NCBI GenBank assembly: GCA_029747585.1
Contig: JAPEVF010000092.1
Coordinates: 51,583 to 115,582 of the forward strand
Reading direction: 5' to 3'
Length of the DNA: 64,000 nt
Source: Pleurotus djamor
Taxonomy: Eukaryota > Basidiomycota > Agaricomycetes > Agaricales > Pleurotaceae
This document shows, piece after piece, positions 1 through 11,104 of the stretch. Every line of letters begins with the position of its first letter. The stretch's first letter is position 1. Both the position numbers and the translations under genes were made by a program. Under the pieces are notes generated by a model. The model did no database searches. It saw nothing but the letters and a program-made list of their open reading frames with translations, and was not told the DNA's origin.

Positions 1-1180
1 ACGCCCACGCAAACCGAATAACATCGCTGACCGTGGTATTGCTCGGTTGGATGATGAAGTACCACCTCCCACTGGACACCTTGCTCTTGTGTTTACGGAT
101 ATCCGAAACTCGACACATCTTTGGGAAGTCAATCCTGGTATGCCAACTGCCATTCGGATTCACAACAATCTACTTCGTCGGCAACTCCGCTTCTGTGGCG
201 GGTATGAGGTCAAGACTGAAGGTGATGCTTTCATGTGTTCCTTCCCTACTGCTCTTTCAGCGGTATGGTGGTGCCTGACTGTCCAAGTCCAACTGCTTCA
301 CGAGCAGTGGCCACTTGAGATATTGGAATGCGAGGATGGCAAAGAGGTCTTCGACTCTGACGGACGTCTAGTCGCTCGAGGGCTCTCCGTGCGGATGGGT
401 ATACATTGCGGTAGCCCTATATGCGATCCGGATCCAGTGACCCATCGAATGGATTATCTCGGGCCCGTGGTCAACAGGGCCGCTCGAATCAATGGCAACG
501 CACAGGGAGGCCAAATAATGTGCAGTGTAGACATAATCCGGGAAATTGAAGCCATCTTCGATCAAGGCTCTCCAACCGAGTATTCCGAATATCAGCCCGC
601 TCAGGCCATTGAAGCTGTCCGTCGATTAGGCGTCACCATCGTTAGTGTTGGAGAGGTTAAACTGAAGGGCTTGGAAGCTCCAGAATCCCTGTCGATGATC
701 TACCCGAAAGGTCTGGAGACTCGCAAAGGCTTGGTTACCGACGCAGGCATAGGTACCAATGCTTCAGCCTCTCGTGTCCAATTCAGCGCGACCCAGATGC
801 GCGATCTTGGATTGCTCTGCCTTCGCTTAGAGGCCCTCGCTACTTCCCGTGTATTCAAGCTATTTCCTGAACGCAAAGCAAGTATACAAACGGTCGTCAG
901 TGAAGATGACAACGCCAAGGAAGAGATCTCATCGCGATACGTATATGGCGACCCACACATCCTTCTTCCCTCCGTTAATGATAAAATGCCGGACTATGAA
1001 CTCATGATGATCCTTGAATCCCTGTCGTGTCGCATAGAGAATGCTCTTGCGTCGATATGCCGCAACCTCTCCCCTCCCCTAGTCACGGTCAACGCCTTCT
1101 CCGATGCCCTTTCCCAAATCAACCTTGACGAACGGACGTTGCAAGAAGTTCTCTCTGTTTTGAATAGTTTGACGGCCTGA
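1..1180 (+). CDS. CYR1: Adenylate cyclase, C-terminal catalytic part (5' truncated by window)
   Basis: The reading frame is open from base 2 to the TGA at 1178-1180, so the gene starts before the window. The visible part is the class III cyclase domain of fungal adenylate cyclase, which makes cAMP from ATP at the inner face of the plasma membrane and feeds protein kinase A. The family shows in VFTDIRNSTHLWE (metal-binding Asp, near base 75), LRFCGGYEVKTEGDAFMCSF (second catalytic segment), SVRMGIHCG and GPVVNRAARING. The roughly 200 residues after the cyclase core are less conserved and lack a clear motif. No intron is needed in this part. The leucine-rich repeats and PP2C-like domain that precede the cyclase domain in this family would lie upstream. 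The identification is strong; the symbol follows the yeast orthologue (UAC1 in smuts). Confidence 0.93.
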   Translation, partial: RPRKPNNIADRGIARLDDEVPPPTGHLALVFTDIRNSTHLWEVNPGMPTAIRIHNNLLRRQLRFCGGYEVKTEGDAFMCSFPTALSAVWWCLTVQVQLLHEQWPLEILECEDGKEVFDSDGRLVARGLSVRMGIHCGSPICDPDPVTHRMDYLGPVVNRAARINGNAQGGQIMCSVDIIREIEAIFDQGSPTEYSEYQPAQAIEAVRRLGVTIVSVGEVKLKGLEAPESLSMIYPKGLETRKGLVTDAGIGTNASASRVQFSATQMRDLGLLCLRLEALATSRVFKLFPERKASIQTVVSEDDNAKEEISSRYVYGDPHILLPSVNDKMPDYELMMILESLSCRIENALASICRNLSPPLVTVNAFSDALSQINLDERTLQEVLSVLNSLTA

Positions 1181-1443
1181 TTCTTACCTATTCGTCCCAT
1201 CCCCCTCTGCTTTCGCTGTTGGTATTTTACCTGTATTCTATTTGTTTTTGCTTAGAGTATTTATTTCCCCTCTTTCGCACTGGATTCGCATAATTCAATT
1301 CAAGCTCACTGTAATGTACTTTTGCATACTGAATACTTGACTAAAACCATTGAAACTTCATCATTGCGTGAACCCGGAGTCGTGAAAGCCGAGTAGGTTT
1401 GAATGGGGACCATTACTTATCTAGCGTAAACATCTCTTCATTC

Positions 1444-4402
1444 CTAGATTGAACAGGTAATACCCTGCGCCGAAAGTTTGTCCATCGCTTCGTCTAGCGA
1501 CAGTCGCTGCTTGGGGTCGGTCGTTGTGAGTCTATTGGCAATAGGCGTGAAGACTTGGTTCGGGTAATCCGTGGTGACATAGCTCAGTATTCGAAAAATG
1601 ACACGTCCACAGGACCACCGGTCTGCTTTGATAGGACTATACTTTCTTGGTTTTTGTTCGACCTCCGGAGCAGTCCAACCGACTGTGCCGCAATAATCTG
1701 TGACCTCTTCATCTTCATCGCGGACACGACGAGCGATGTCGAAATCAGCGAGTTTCAAGCAGCCGTTATCATCGATGAGGCAGTTGCTTGGCTTGATGTC
1801 CCGGTGAGCAATACCGTGACGATGCAAATACGCAGCAGCAGTGACGAGTTGCACGCAGAATGAAGACGCATAATGGAACAGCCGTTGGGGAAACAAGTAG
1901 ATGAGACGTGCAAGGGACGAGTGAATGTATGGGAAGATAACAAAGTGACTCGAACGACCCCGGACCGAGTCTAGCAGGGGAATGATATGGTCTGACGGAG
2001 GACTAAGCGTCTTGATGAATTCCAGTATGTCGACTTCTGTCCCATTTGTTTTCTTCGCTACCAACTCGGGCGAATTTGAATCCCTACGGACAAAACAGAG
2101 CCCAGGGGGAAGCTTGAAGAGGAAACGACGTCATTCAGGGTACTAGGATACGACAATAGTAAATTATTTACCGTGTCGAAGCGACGCATCTCTCCCCCTC
2201 CCCCCTCAATTTCCCATACATCAGGTTGAACTTTGTATCCATGGACGTTAAGTTCGTCCATCGTGTGCGACCGAGCATCATTTTCAGAGGTGGAGTGGCT
2301 GTTGTCGGTGTCTTCCTTCTGCTGGCCTCCATCGAAAGATTTCATGGGGTGTATGTTACAATATTGCTGAACACTTGCATTAAACGTCTCAACACGAAGT
2401 GAGTTTGTTATCCCAAGTACGCTCGAAGACGAGGGGCTGAGTATGTGGACCAGGTTGTTGAACCAAAGGGCCATCCTAATGCGGCCCGTGTCAAAGAAAA
2501 GGTTGACTGAGCTTGAAATGTAATGGACCTGTCCGTCGCAAAAATCATCATTAATGCACCAGTCATTGACATGCTCAAGAACGACATACTGAAGATCCAT
2601 TTGGCTGTTGGAAAAAAATCATTCGGTCAGCATCACCAGAGGGCCTGACATAGAAGGCCAACAGGGTGAAATCCTTGTCAACATTGAAAGGCTGAAGATG
2701 TGCATTGGCGAACCGAACTACGGACGAAGCAGACAAAATTAACCGGAGGAGGTCGTCGGGAAACATATCGCCTTCTTCGGGAGGTATTGAGGTCGAGAAA
2801 TGAACGAGACAGCGAGGAAGTTCTCCTTGGAGGATGGAGAAACTAGGCCGAAGATGCAGCGTCCGCAGGGAGTGAAATTTAGTCGGAAATTCCGACGAGG
2901 AGTCTAATGGTCCTTTAGCGACGATAGGGAAGGGCCAACGCGAAGCACTGCGCCATGAGGCTGTGGTTAGCAACCCAAAGTTTATTGTCATATGAGATGA
3001 GACTCACGAGATTGAACGGATACACCTGGATGGGTCCTCCGCCACTGCAAATAGAAGTGGCCCTGTCATTATTGACATGAAGAGGGAGGTGCAGTTACTC
3101 TGACTCCAAACATCGTTCCATGGCAAAGACAAGCCCACTAGCTGGGCGATCTCTGTCCGTGAAGCCTCTCGGGAGGACGCAGTCGAAGTGGTATCTGCCG
3201 CAGGGACTGGACTACAATAGTTTGACAGGAGCTTCGGGTTCGATAAGCCCACCAAGGCCTGAGAGAAGGATGCGAATTCGCGATGAATTTCGATGATAGA
3301 TGGACTCAAGTATACGCACGTCTGCAGAATTTTTGGGTAAGGTAGTCAACTGGGACAGCTTGCGATCAAATTCGAGGACAAACTGGGGAAGCCCCGAGTC
3401 TTGGGAGAAAACCTCAATGACCCCATTACGTTCCAAGTCAGTTATGGAGAGCGGGCCCCATCGTCGGACCTTAATGAGGAGATCGCTATATCTTTCTATA
3501 AGATTGGGAATAGGTCCTAGGTGAAGAAGATAAGCGATTTTGCTCAGGCGTGATCTACACGGACTTACCATGAGAGTAATCCTTGAAAACGAGAAAGTCA
3601 AAGCCGAAAGCTCTGTTGGCCGAAGCCACTATTTCGCTACTATCCGGTCGGACGCGTTCAAGCCAGACGGATTGAAATTCGAAGACACGTATCGTATCTG
3701 ACCGGGCCCTGGACAATTTGGCGGTGAATTTAGGATTCGAAAGCATGGCCAGGCTGGTCAAAGGAGGTTGGCATCGCCATAGCTCAAGTTCGTCGTCAGC
3801 TGTCACGCATCGTGAGTATAAGAGAGCTTCTTTGATACTCTTGATGAGGGCTGGAACAGTGTGGACAATTTGCGTCGAGTCGTTTCCGATGTGCTGATCT
3901 TTGTAATGTTGAAAAACCCAGTTGACTGGAAAGAGGGTGGTAAGAGGCAAGGATAGGGGACAACAAGGGTGCAAAATAAGCGCATTGCGCACTCACTCTG
4001 AGAGTCCTTCGTTGCTTTGAATATGAGGAAATGTATAGGCAAAAACCCCAGTCCCGTGAGGGGTTGAGAACTTTCTTGAAGTTGAGGCAGTGTGGACTCG
4101 TCGTCCACTCTGACGCGTTCTAGACGGAGTGAGTTAAAAACGCATACTCCTTCTGAGCGACTTTCAGAGAATTTGGTGTAGAATGGTGGCTTTTGAAGCA
4201 TGCCGTACGCTCTATCCATGTACAAAGGAGGTTGGCATCGCCATAACTCGAGTTCGTCGTCGTCGTTCACGTCCCCCTTAAGTACCAAAGCCGCTTTCGC
4301 ACCCTGAATGAGTTCTCGTGCAGTCCCAACGCCTTCGAAGACTTTATGGCCCAAGCGTACTAGGGAGGTGCCATCGTGGTAGAACCAGTTGACTAGGGAC
4401 AT
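1444..4402 (-). CDS. Crinkler-type protein: duplicated header domain plus Ser/Thr kinase domain
   Basis: Six exons join with gt..ag introns: 4402-3997, 3925-3569, 3516-3320, 3258-3008, 2960-2173 and 2112-1444, about 890 residues. Exons 1 and 2 each encode a similar unit of about 120-135 residues. Each unit starts with a V/INW segment, runs into DDELELWRCQPPL and ends with a FLIFK/FLVFK block. This fits the ubiquitin-like header of Crinkler (CR) proteins. The C-terminal exon is a protein kinase: VAKK (ATP lysine), HRDIKPSNCLIDD (catalytic loop), LADFDIARRV (DFD in place of DFG) and APEVEQ. In this family the header targets and the C-terminal domain acts, often in the nucleus. The one problem is a frame change at a run of seven T on the coding strand (2612-2618). 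A six-base run gives one continuous frame, so a sequencing error is likelier than a broken gene. No signal peptide is visible. The role is inferred from architecture only. Confidence 0.72.
3569..4402 (-). repeat. Tandem duplication of the header-encoding exon
   Basis: Exon 1 (4402-3997) and exon 2 (3925-3569) of the Crinkler-type kinase encode two diverged copies of one domain. Shared landmarks in the same order are the NW start, the block ELELWRCQPPL (identical in both), a LxxLERVRxD stretch and the closing FLxFK segment. At DNA level the shared block includes ggaggttggcatcgccat on the plus strand near 3763 and 4227. Both exons end in phase 1, which allows a clean exon duplication. Confidence 0.8.
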
Positions 4403-4626
4403 GGTGGTAAAGAAGAGAAAAGGAGATCGAGGCTAGGGGACGTTGTTTTGGCGCAACCAGGGGCTCATTCTATGACATACATTGTTCGTCGTCAAAAAAC
4501 CATCACAACAAATCATCAATGCGTAAAAAGAAATACCAAGTGGATAATACACCCTGTCCTGTCCGTATAAATAAATCGTGTCGCGTTAATCATTAAGTAT
4601 GTAAAGCGGAAACCAGTCACGATGCT

Positions 4627-7357
4627 TTAGAATCTATGCTGGGTTGTCGAGCTGGATGTTGGTTGGACCAGTCGGATACCGCCGCCAGGAGGAAGGACGT
4701 CGTCGGTGTCATCGTTGGGACTTGGATGCCAAAGACTTTCACTTTCCTCCATGTCATCATCCTGAGCTCCTTTTGGATACGGCCTCTTTGGTGAGCGAGC
4801 GCGGTCGTTGGGGCTCTTCCCACTACTTGCGCTCCTCGGTGACAACCTATCATCGGAACCGAGGTTCGAATCCAGCGAAGGGAATGTCGATAACTGAGAG
4901 GATGCGTGGCTTCCATGACCACCAAAGATATCTCTGGCGTCAATTCGCTTCGGGATTCGTGGACTCACGATAGGCGGTGCGCTATGGACTGCGTGTTCCG
5001 ATGAAAGTTGAGGTAGTCGCGGTAAAAGGGGCAAGTCCGCTCCATCGTTATCATTGTCATCATCGCCGTACCTTCCCAGCAAATCAGACGACGCCCTATC
5101 TGATTCCTTCCCACTGCCACTGGACCCCGAGGTTGTGTTGCTGCTTTCCGGCGTAACACCACGGGGCTGTGGAGATGGTGGGTAGGCATTACCAAGCGGT
5201 GAATGCAAAGCATCGCGAGGCTGGTGGATCACAGAGTTATTCCCTGTACCAGGTCGGGAATATTGGTGCACCATGTCCTGGGTATCAAATTTGATGGTCG
5301 GTCGCTTGCCAATAGCAGAAGGGCTACCTGGCGGAGAGAGAGCGGAGGGATCGTGTCGCGGAACAGGCGCGTCGTAAAGTTGATGACGAGTGAGCCCAGA
5401 CATAGCGTCCCGGGCTGCCGCCTCGTGGTCAACAAAGACTTGAGGCGACTCAATGTCGTATGCAGTGCTAGTACCGGCTGCGGAGGCATGCCTCGCTTGG
5501 AAGTTGGGTTTGCCGCTACTTTGACTAAGTCGGCGCGCACTCCGAGCCCGGATGATGCTTCCCACAGTGCCAAATGACCCGCGCAGAGCATCCATCCCAG
5601 GATCTTCAACACCAACAGCCCCCTTCTCCTCCAAAATCTCTGTCTTCTGACGAGCAGCCTGCAAAAGGAGCGTCGACTTCCGGTCGAGCTTCCCAAGTTG
5701 AACAGGGTCGACCTTGGACATCTGTAGAATTGTGATCCCGACACAAATGACGAGGAAGCCCATCACGATGGTGATGATTTGCGATGCACTCGCGCGAAGG
5801 CCTTGGAAGAGAACCTGGTACTTAGATCAGAGATAAATTAAGACCTTTCAAATCAGAACTGCGTACCACTGTGGTTACCATAGAGAAGAATGTGACTATG
5901 GGGGTGGTAATTGGATGAGAAACATGTCGTATGACAAACAAGGTCGCTCACAAATAACGTAGTAAGTTGGCGTAACTGCGGGAAGTAAGTCTTAGTATCA
6001 TATATCGCAAACGGCGGTCAAGATTCATACCCATAGCTGCAACAAGATATCAGTGATTTGAACAAAAGATTGTTGGGCAGGCATACCTGTGTTGAATAAC
6101 GCGAGTGCGACGTTTAGATAGTAGACCTCAGTGACTAATAGCAGTTAGTAGGAAGCAATTACACAGACTTGGACACGCACGTAGTGTTATCAGTACAAAT
6201 GCAGCCAAGAAATACATGAACCAGTATCTGAACTGTGATGGGGGTCAGCGAATGGTAAATAAGGAGAATATCCAAAACCTACCTGGTTATCCCCCAATGC
6301 CGTTTGGACAATTGCCGCACCAAGACCAGTGGTTACGCTGACGCTGATACCACCAATCATACTACAGATGAAGATGTACCACAGCATGGATTTCTTGCCA
6401 TATTTAGGTGCAAAGTAGAATATGAGCACCAGGGACGCAGCGATAAGCACAGAGATGTACGCCAGAAACCCGGGAGCAAGGAATAGTTTCTGAAACTCGC
6501 GGATTTGACCGATGGTAGCCTCTCTTGGACCTGAAGGAGTAAGGTAAGGATGGGCGTCGAAGGGTCGAACAGGATATCGTACCGTTGAGTGCAATTATGA
6601 CAGATCCAAGCTGCAGGGCGGGTTGAATGAGAGACAAGGGAATGACACAGCCGTGCTTACGATGCAAAGTGCGCAGCCCAGCCAACCGAAGAAACTAAGG
6701 GTCTCCTTCAAGAATATTGAGGAAAGAATGGCGCAGACGACCACGGACAAGGCTCCGAGGGGTGTCTAGAAGATCGTCGGTCAAACGTCCAGTAAAATTG
6801 AGGCCTTGATACTGACGACGACGATAGCTTCAACAAATGCGTACGCTGCGAGAGAAGCGTCAATNGATGCGGAAGCAAGAAGCGGCCATTCGACGAACCA
6901 GCAAAGTTGCAAATCTCCCCCAGAATCATCACTAAGTGGAATTTGAGAACGATGAACATAGAAGAGCAGCATACTACTCACTTATCATGCCTGTCCACCA
7001 TAATGCCTTGAATCATCGNAAGTTCAACGAAGAGTCCGCTTGTTCCAACCGCCAACTCACCGATTTGAGATATGCTACGCCCTCGCCCGCAACCTGTCCC
7101 TTCTGCGACTGGAGNAGNCCTTTCTTTTTGAAGACGAAACTTGAGCCAATAAGAACGCCGCTGACCACAGCGAGGATGATGCCAACGACCTAAGGAGCCT
7201 CTGTGTTACTTAAGTCCCTTTGTGAAGGCAGCAGTCGACGTGCCTTCAAGTTCGCTGGTGCTTGTAGTGTCCGAGTCGTCGATGAAGAAGATGCCGCTGC
7301 AGGTCCCGTGGAGGTCGACGAGCTCGTCGTTGTNNNNGACGCTGACGTCGAAGACAT
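4627..7357 (-). CDS. NIPA-type magnesium transporter (DUF803 family)
   Basis: A multi-exon gene read right to left, starting at the ATG at 7357-7355. After a Ser/Thr-rich N-terminus (about 40 residues, broken by four N) come the family's membrane segments: GIILAVVSGVLIGSSFVFKK, then ILGEICNFA with AYAFVEAIVV, then PLGALSVVVCAILSSI, then LGCALCIVGSVIIALNG. Further segments follow, with LAYISVLIAASLVLIFYFAP and SMIGGISVSVTTGLGAAIVQ, ending in VMGFLVICVGITILQMSKVD. This matches fungal NIPA proteins, which are Mg2+ transporters of the plasma membrane or early endosome with about nine helices. A long cytosolic tail of about 360 residues, rich in Ser/Pro/Asp, follows the last helix. At least nine small exons are needed. 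Scattered N near 6864, 7019 and 7115-7118 blur exon edges. Substrate is inferred from the family. Confidence 0.88.
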
Positions 7358-8181
7358 GGTTGTAAGGGTCTTAGGGCCTTGAAATGGAATTACGCCGAGT
7401 CCGTGTGGCAGTGCATAAATCTCCGGTCGACCACATNNNNNNNNNNTNGCCCTTGCATTGCTCCCTCGTTCTTTGTCTTCGATTTCTACTGATGAACAGC
7501 ACGAGACGTCTACATCAAATACTGCGCAGCTGCCCGGCACCATGTAGANGATGGTTGAAANTTTCGACCGCTGGTCTCAAGTTCGGTNTNNNACTNATNN
7601 CNTTGCAAANAAACCTTCCTTGAAGCTCTANCTCAACCTGCACNCCACTACTGCAGACATANTNNNNGTCTGNTNGNCTACNTNNACTTCTCNCATNCGA
7701 ATAAACNACACCGAAAGGGACTTGGANTGCTTGAAATTATCAATACCGACGGCCTGACACTGGGACCACTAGTACTGGCGCGCTAAAAGGCTCCTGGATA
7801 TGGCCACCGTCATCACATCTTGCAATCGAATCATNNTACNTCGTGATAGCTCACACTCAGCTCCTTCTCACACAACCTACAAGGGTGTATACTCGCTACT
7901 ACTCNAATATTCATCCTGTCAACATGCCCAAACGAGCCATCCAACATGGTGCATGATGCCACGTACTATTTGTCCTTCTCGGCTCGCTCGATAATTTAGT
8001 GCATTCTTCGCATCGGGGCCAAGCGCACGAACACATCCGACCAATGGCGCAGTGTTCGCCTGCCCGAAACACTTTGAAATGGAAGGCTCTCCAACGATAC
8101 GCGTTAGGTCGCGCTGTTATAGCTCGACCTGCGCGATTTTTCTCGACCTTTCGCTTCNTCTGCACTCACAAGTGAACGGAC
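7358..8181. other. N-rich, unresolved stretch upstream of the secreted-protein array
   Basis: About 820 bases with many N (7434-7447 and scattered to 7880) and no frame that can be trusted. It includes the promoter side of the NIPA gene. From about 7950 it carries the left copy of a duplicated upstream segment, listed separately. I see no gene in it, but the sequence quality does not allow one to be excluded. Confidence 0.5.
7950..8181 (+). repeat. Duplicated upstream segment, copy 1 (before secreted-protein copy A)
   Basis: This segment and the one at about 9797-10010 share ordered landmarks. They begin with gcatgatgccac, followed by ttcctt(c)tcg, then a block ending in atggaaggtct, then ggtcgcgct, and close with caagtga(a)cggacatgca at the start codon. 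Both lie directly before a gene copy with the same signal peptide, so promoter and gene were duplicated together. Confidence 0.65.
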
Positions 8182-8858
8182 ATGCATGTAAAGTTGCTTG
8201 CCGCTCTCAGTGTGTGCACATCGGTGTTCAACACAATCGGTCAGTTCGTCAGCGTCCTCAGAGCTGTTGTTTCCCCCGCTGATTAAGATTTAAATATCAC
8301 CCCNAAACTTGTAGCGACACCGATTCCTAGTGAAAATGTAGGGAATGTGGTGAATGCCGTGGACACTACTGCCGAGACGACATCTTCGTGAGGATTCATT
8401 CCCCCAAGGCCCTTCGATCGCTACGGTTCCCAACTTACTTGTCTATGTCTAAGTGACCATTGGTATCCTGNNTATCCAGACTATCCGCCTCGGAGGATGT
8501 AAGCNCNGCAATNTNCNTACCTCTATACCGGANATCTCTCGTTGACTTCCGCTCCCTTTNNTCTCAGCATTGTATACAATCCAGANGACGGNTCACCAAG
8601 AGTATTCCGGTTAGTCNTCAACTTCCATCGCGAACCCCTCTGTGATCTGAATGNNAGCTTGTCTAACGTGTTTCCCTCTACCACAGACTCGTCTCCAGCA
8701 GGCCCGATCTATCAGGGGGATGGAATTCTAACAAAAATGCNGATGGAGGTCTGAATTCTATCCAAGGAAATGTNATCATTAATTCCACTATAACCAGCGG
8801 CGGNGTTGGGCATAGTAACGACGATNACGATGNCCGAGAGGACGAACGGGATGATTAA
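8182..8858 (+). pseudogene. Small secreted protein family, copy A (probably broken, or damaged by low-quality sequence)
   Basis: ATG at 8182 opens a signal peptide (MHVKLLAALSVCTSVF). Exon 1 ends at 8239, an intron of 75 nt follows, and exon 2 (8315-8387) has the same length, 73 nt, as exon 2 of copy C. The last exon ends with a TAA at 8856-8858 and carries the family motif: GGLNSIQGN followed by STITSGGVGHSNDD. The frame that enters this exon (SSPAGPIYQG) differs from the motif frame by one base at a run of five G (8715-8719). Many N lie inside the gene, so an assembly error and true decay cannot be told apart. A secreted role is inferred from the signal peptide; no function is known to me. 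Confidence 0.6.
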
Positions 8859-9208
8859 AANTATANTCTCNTCAGGACTTTGTTGNCTACCTATGCGTGT
8901 AAGCCGATGANAGATGTGCCGACCTGTGAGTGTGTNATCATGAGAATGCTAANAATGTACGCTGATTCACTGATCAGTTAGCCCGTCGGTAGTAAGAACA
9001 CTGCGCGTTAGAGTATTTCGCATGCGAACACCCGGTTTTAGCCCACCGAAACATCCTCTCCGACTTCTGAAGTGAATACGGTAGGCACCAATTGTGCTGG
9101 CACTTAGACATCACGCATTACACACTATGATGGTAGTTCTCATGCTTTCCAAGTGAGCTCTCCGGCAAGCTCTTTCCTCGCCCTCATCTTACTCTACCGC
9201 TGTCGACA
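8859..9208. other. Spacer between secreted-protein copies A and B
   Basis: About 350 bases with several N. I see no open frame with a start and no shared motif other than the promoter region expected before copy B at 9209. Confidence 0.4.
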
Positions 9209-9667
9209 ATGCGAATACCATCTTCGATACCCTTGGTCGCTGCGAGCATGCTTTTGGCGATGATGGCGCATGGTGAGTTCTCAGCTCTTGCCCTTCTGGA
9301 ATAAAAATCCACACGAGTTTCCAGGTGTGCCTCTTTCACTGGAACGAGCAGATGAGTCGGCGCCATCATCGAGGTGAGCCCCACGCTCGCATCCGTTGAT
9401 TCGCTAATCCTTACCCCAGGACGGTGGAGCCCATGTACTCATCTAGAACCGCGAATCTCTGTGACCAGCGATGCTGATGGCGCTGTAACGAACAAGTTCA
9501 GTGCTCTTTTCCATTCTCTCTCCTCAGTACTCACGTCACCCCTGTATAGGGGATACTGGACGNCGGTACGGCTAGCCGAGGGTGGAACAAACATCTGTAG
9601 GGGAAATACATTTATCGGAGCTACTGTGATAAACAATGGTGGTGTCCTAAACAGTAACAATGTTTAG
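9209..9667 (+). CDS. Small secreted protein family, copy B (possibly intact)
   Basis: ATG at 9209 begins a signal peptide (MRIPSSIPLVAASMLLAMMA). Exons 9209-9272 and 9325-9373 join in frame. The rest can be joined in frame with introns near 9437-9470 and 9508-9559, giving about 90 residues ending at the TAG at 9665-9667. The last exon has the family ending: GGTNICRGNTFIGATVINN and then GGVLNSN. Compared with copy D it lacks most of the central region. The signal peptide differs from that of copies A and C, so this is a second subtype. One N at 9563 falls in the last exon. Splicing of the middle exons is a by-eye inference. Confidence 0.55.
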
Positions 9668-9796
9668 CACAGATGTCGAGGTATAAGGGGGATCCAGAAA
9701 GAATACTCCTGCGCCTTTCTCCTGTCACGAACTTGGACTCCTAACTTGAAGTTGCTCTCGATGTAAGTGAGCGCTCAGACCAGCGACGGCATTCAG

Positions 9797-10010
9797 CATG
9801 CAGCATGATGCCACCCACCATTTTTCCTTCTCGACTTGTTGATCATATAGCCCATCGACTGCATCAGGACGGATGTACTCTCTGTGAATACGAATGGAAG
9901 GTCTCTGACCAACATCCACCTTTGAAGAGGTCGCGCTACTTATACTCGACTTTTTGTGGCCCATGATCAGCGGTTGCCGCTTCCACGCTCCAGCTTCCAA
10001 GTGACCGGAC
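9797..10010 (+). repeat. Duplicated upstream segment, copy 2 (before secreted-protein copy C)
   Basis: This matches the segment at 7950-8181 in order and content, beginning with gcatgatgccacc and ending in ccaagtgaccggacatgca at the start codon of copy C. The pair shows that a block holding an A-type and a B-type gene was duplicated. Confidence 0.65.
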
Positions 10011-10500
10011 ATGCAAGTAAAGCTCCTCGTCGCTCTCAGCGTCTGCATGTCTGCGTTCAGCGCAATCGGTCACTTCATCCTCGTCCAGAGACATCGTCAT
10101 CTAAGCTGATTAAATGTTTATCCGACGCTTGTAGCGGCACAAACCCGTAGCGACCCCGCGGAGAATGTATCGGGCTCTGTTGAAAGCACCGCAAGTACGA
10201 CTTCTCGGTAAGGGATAACTTCTTTGTGATATGAAAACCGAAGGTCATCTTGTATAACTCTGTCACAGGGTATTCTCCAGTAGCCCTGGGCTACCAGGAG
10301 GATGGCAGTCCCATAAAAGCGCAAATGGTGGTGTCAATACCATTCAGAGACCATTCTACCATAACCATTGGTGGAGTTGAGCATAGCAACGATGAGGCTG
10401 GAGTGCGGTATACCTAGCCAAAAGCTTCCGTAGAGATTATACGCTTACTGGAGCTAGTCTACTCACAAATTATGGTGGTGTGAGCGATAGTCAGTGCTGA
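10011..10500 (+). pseudogene. Small secreted protein family, copy C plus relic of a B-type last exon
   Basis: ATG at 10011 opens a signal peptide (MQVKLLVALSVCMSAFSA) nearly identical to copy A. Exon 1 is 10011-10068, exon 2 is 10135-10207 (73 nt), and exon 3 starts at 10269. Exon 3 reads through SPGLPGGWQ and NGGVNTIQ. About 11 bases present in copy A are then missing, and the remaining motif (STITIGGVEHSND) is out of frame. The stretch 10401-10500 resembles the last exon of copy B (tactggagctagt, then tatggtggtgt), so a decayed B-type partner follows. I call this a pseudogene with moderate confidence; no N is present here to blame. Confidence 0.62.
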
Positions 10501-10997
10501 AGGTTGAAGTCGGGAAGGATGGTCCCCTGCCCCTGTCTCCTGTTCGGATGAGCGCTCGAGCGCCAAAGCAACCCATCAACGTTCCACAACGACGATGATG
10601 CCTCGAACCGAACCGGAACATCATTTGACACCAACTCCGCGTCATTGAAGTTGCTCAGCCGTTCAACTCTCTAAGTAGCCGTCCAACGTGCCTGACGGCG
10701 CAATGCTCGCTTTCCACCAAGTTCCTCGGGAGCGAGAATTTACTACTACTACTGCTCGAAGCTGGAGATGACTCGATCATTCTCCATCGCTCCCGAGTCC
10801 ATTCAGCTGGCAACTTTATGCGCTTCCCTCATTCGGTCTCTCGCAGCGATCCTTCCATTTTTTTTGTCTCGCCCGGACGTTCGCCTCAGAACCCTCCGAA
10901 TTCTCGTGCTAAGGTATCTTTTTGACTAGCAGGTGAACTGCTTAGGCAGCGCTCCCGCGTTCCTCGCTAGAAGGGACATGAAATGGTCTGGAACGAG
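10501..10997. other. Spacer between copy C and copy D
   Basis: About 500 bases with no convincing coding frame. It holds a T-rich run near 10857-10866 and leads into the promoter of copy D. Confidence 0.4.
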
Positions 10998-11004
10998 TAT
11001 AAAA
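10998..11004 (+). promoter_or_regulatory. TATA box of secreted-protein copy D
   Basis: TATAAAA sits about 105 bases before the ATG at 11105, with a C/T-rich stretch (ttgctccctctctattc) between them, a usual layout for highly expressed fungal genes. Confidence 0.55.
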
Positions 11005-11104
11005 CACCTCAGGGTAGAATGGAAGAGACCCCGTGCTCTTCTCGCAAGTTGCTCCCTCTCTATTCTAGTCTCTGAACTCGGATTCTTGCATCCTTCTTTC
11101 AAAC

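Noticed and set aside
7384..9100. Genuine gene decay implied by all the broken frames in the N-rich region
   Set aside because: With this many N, breaks cannot be assigned to biology; only copy C, which has no N, is called a pseudogene with some confidence.
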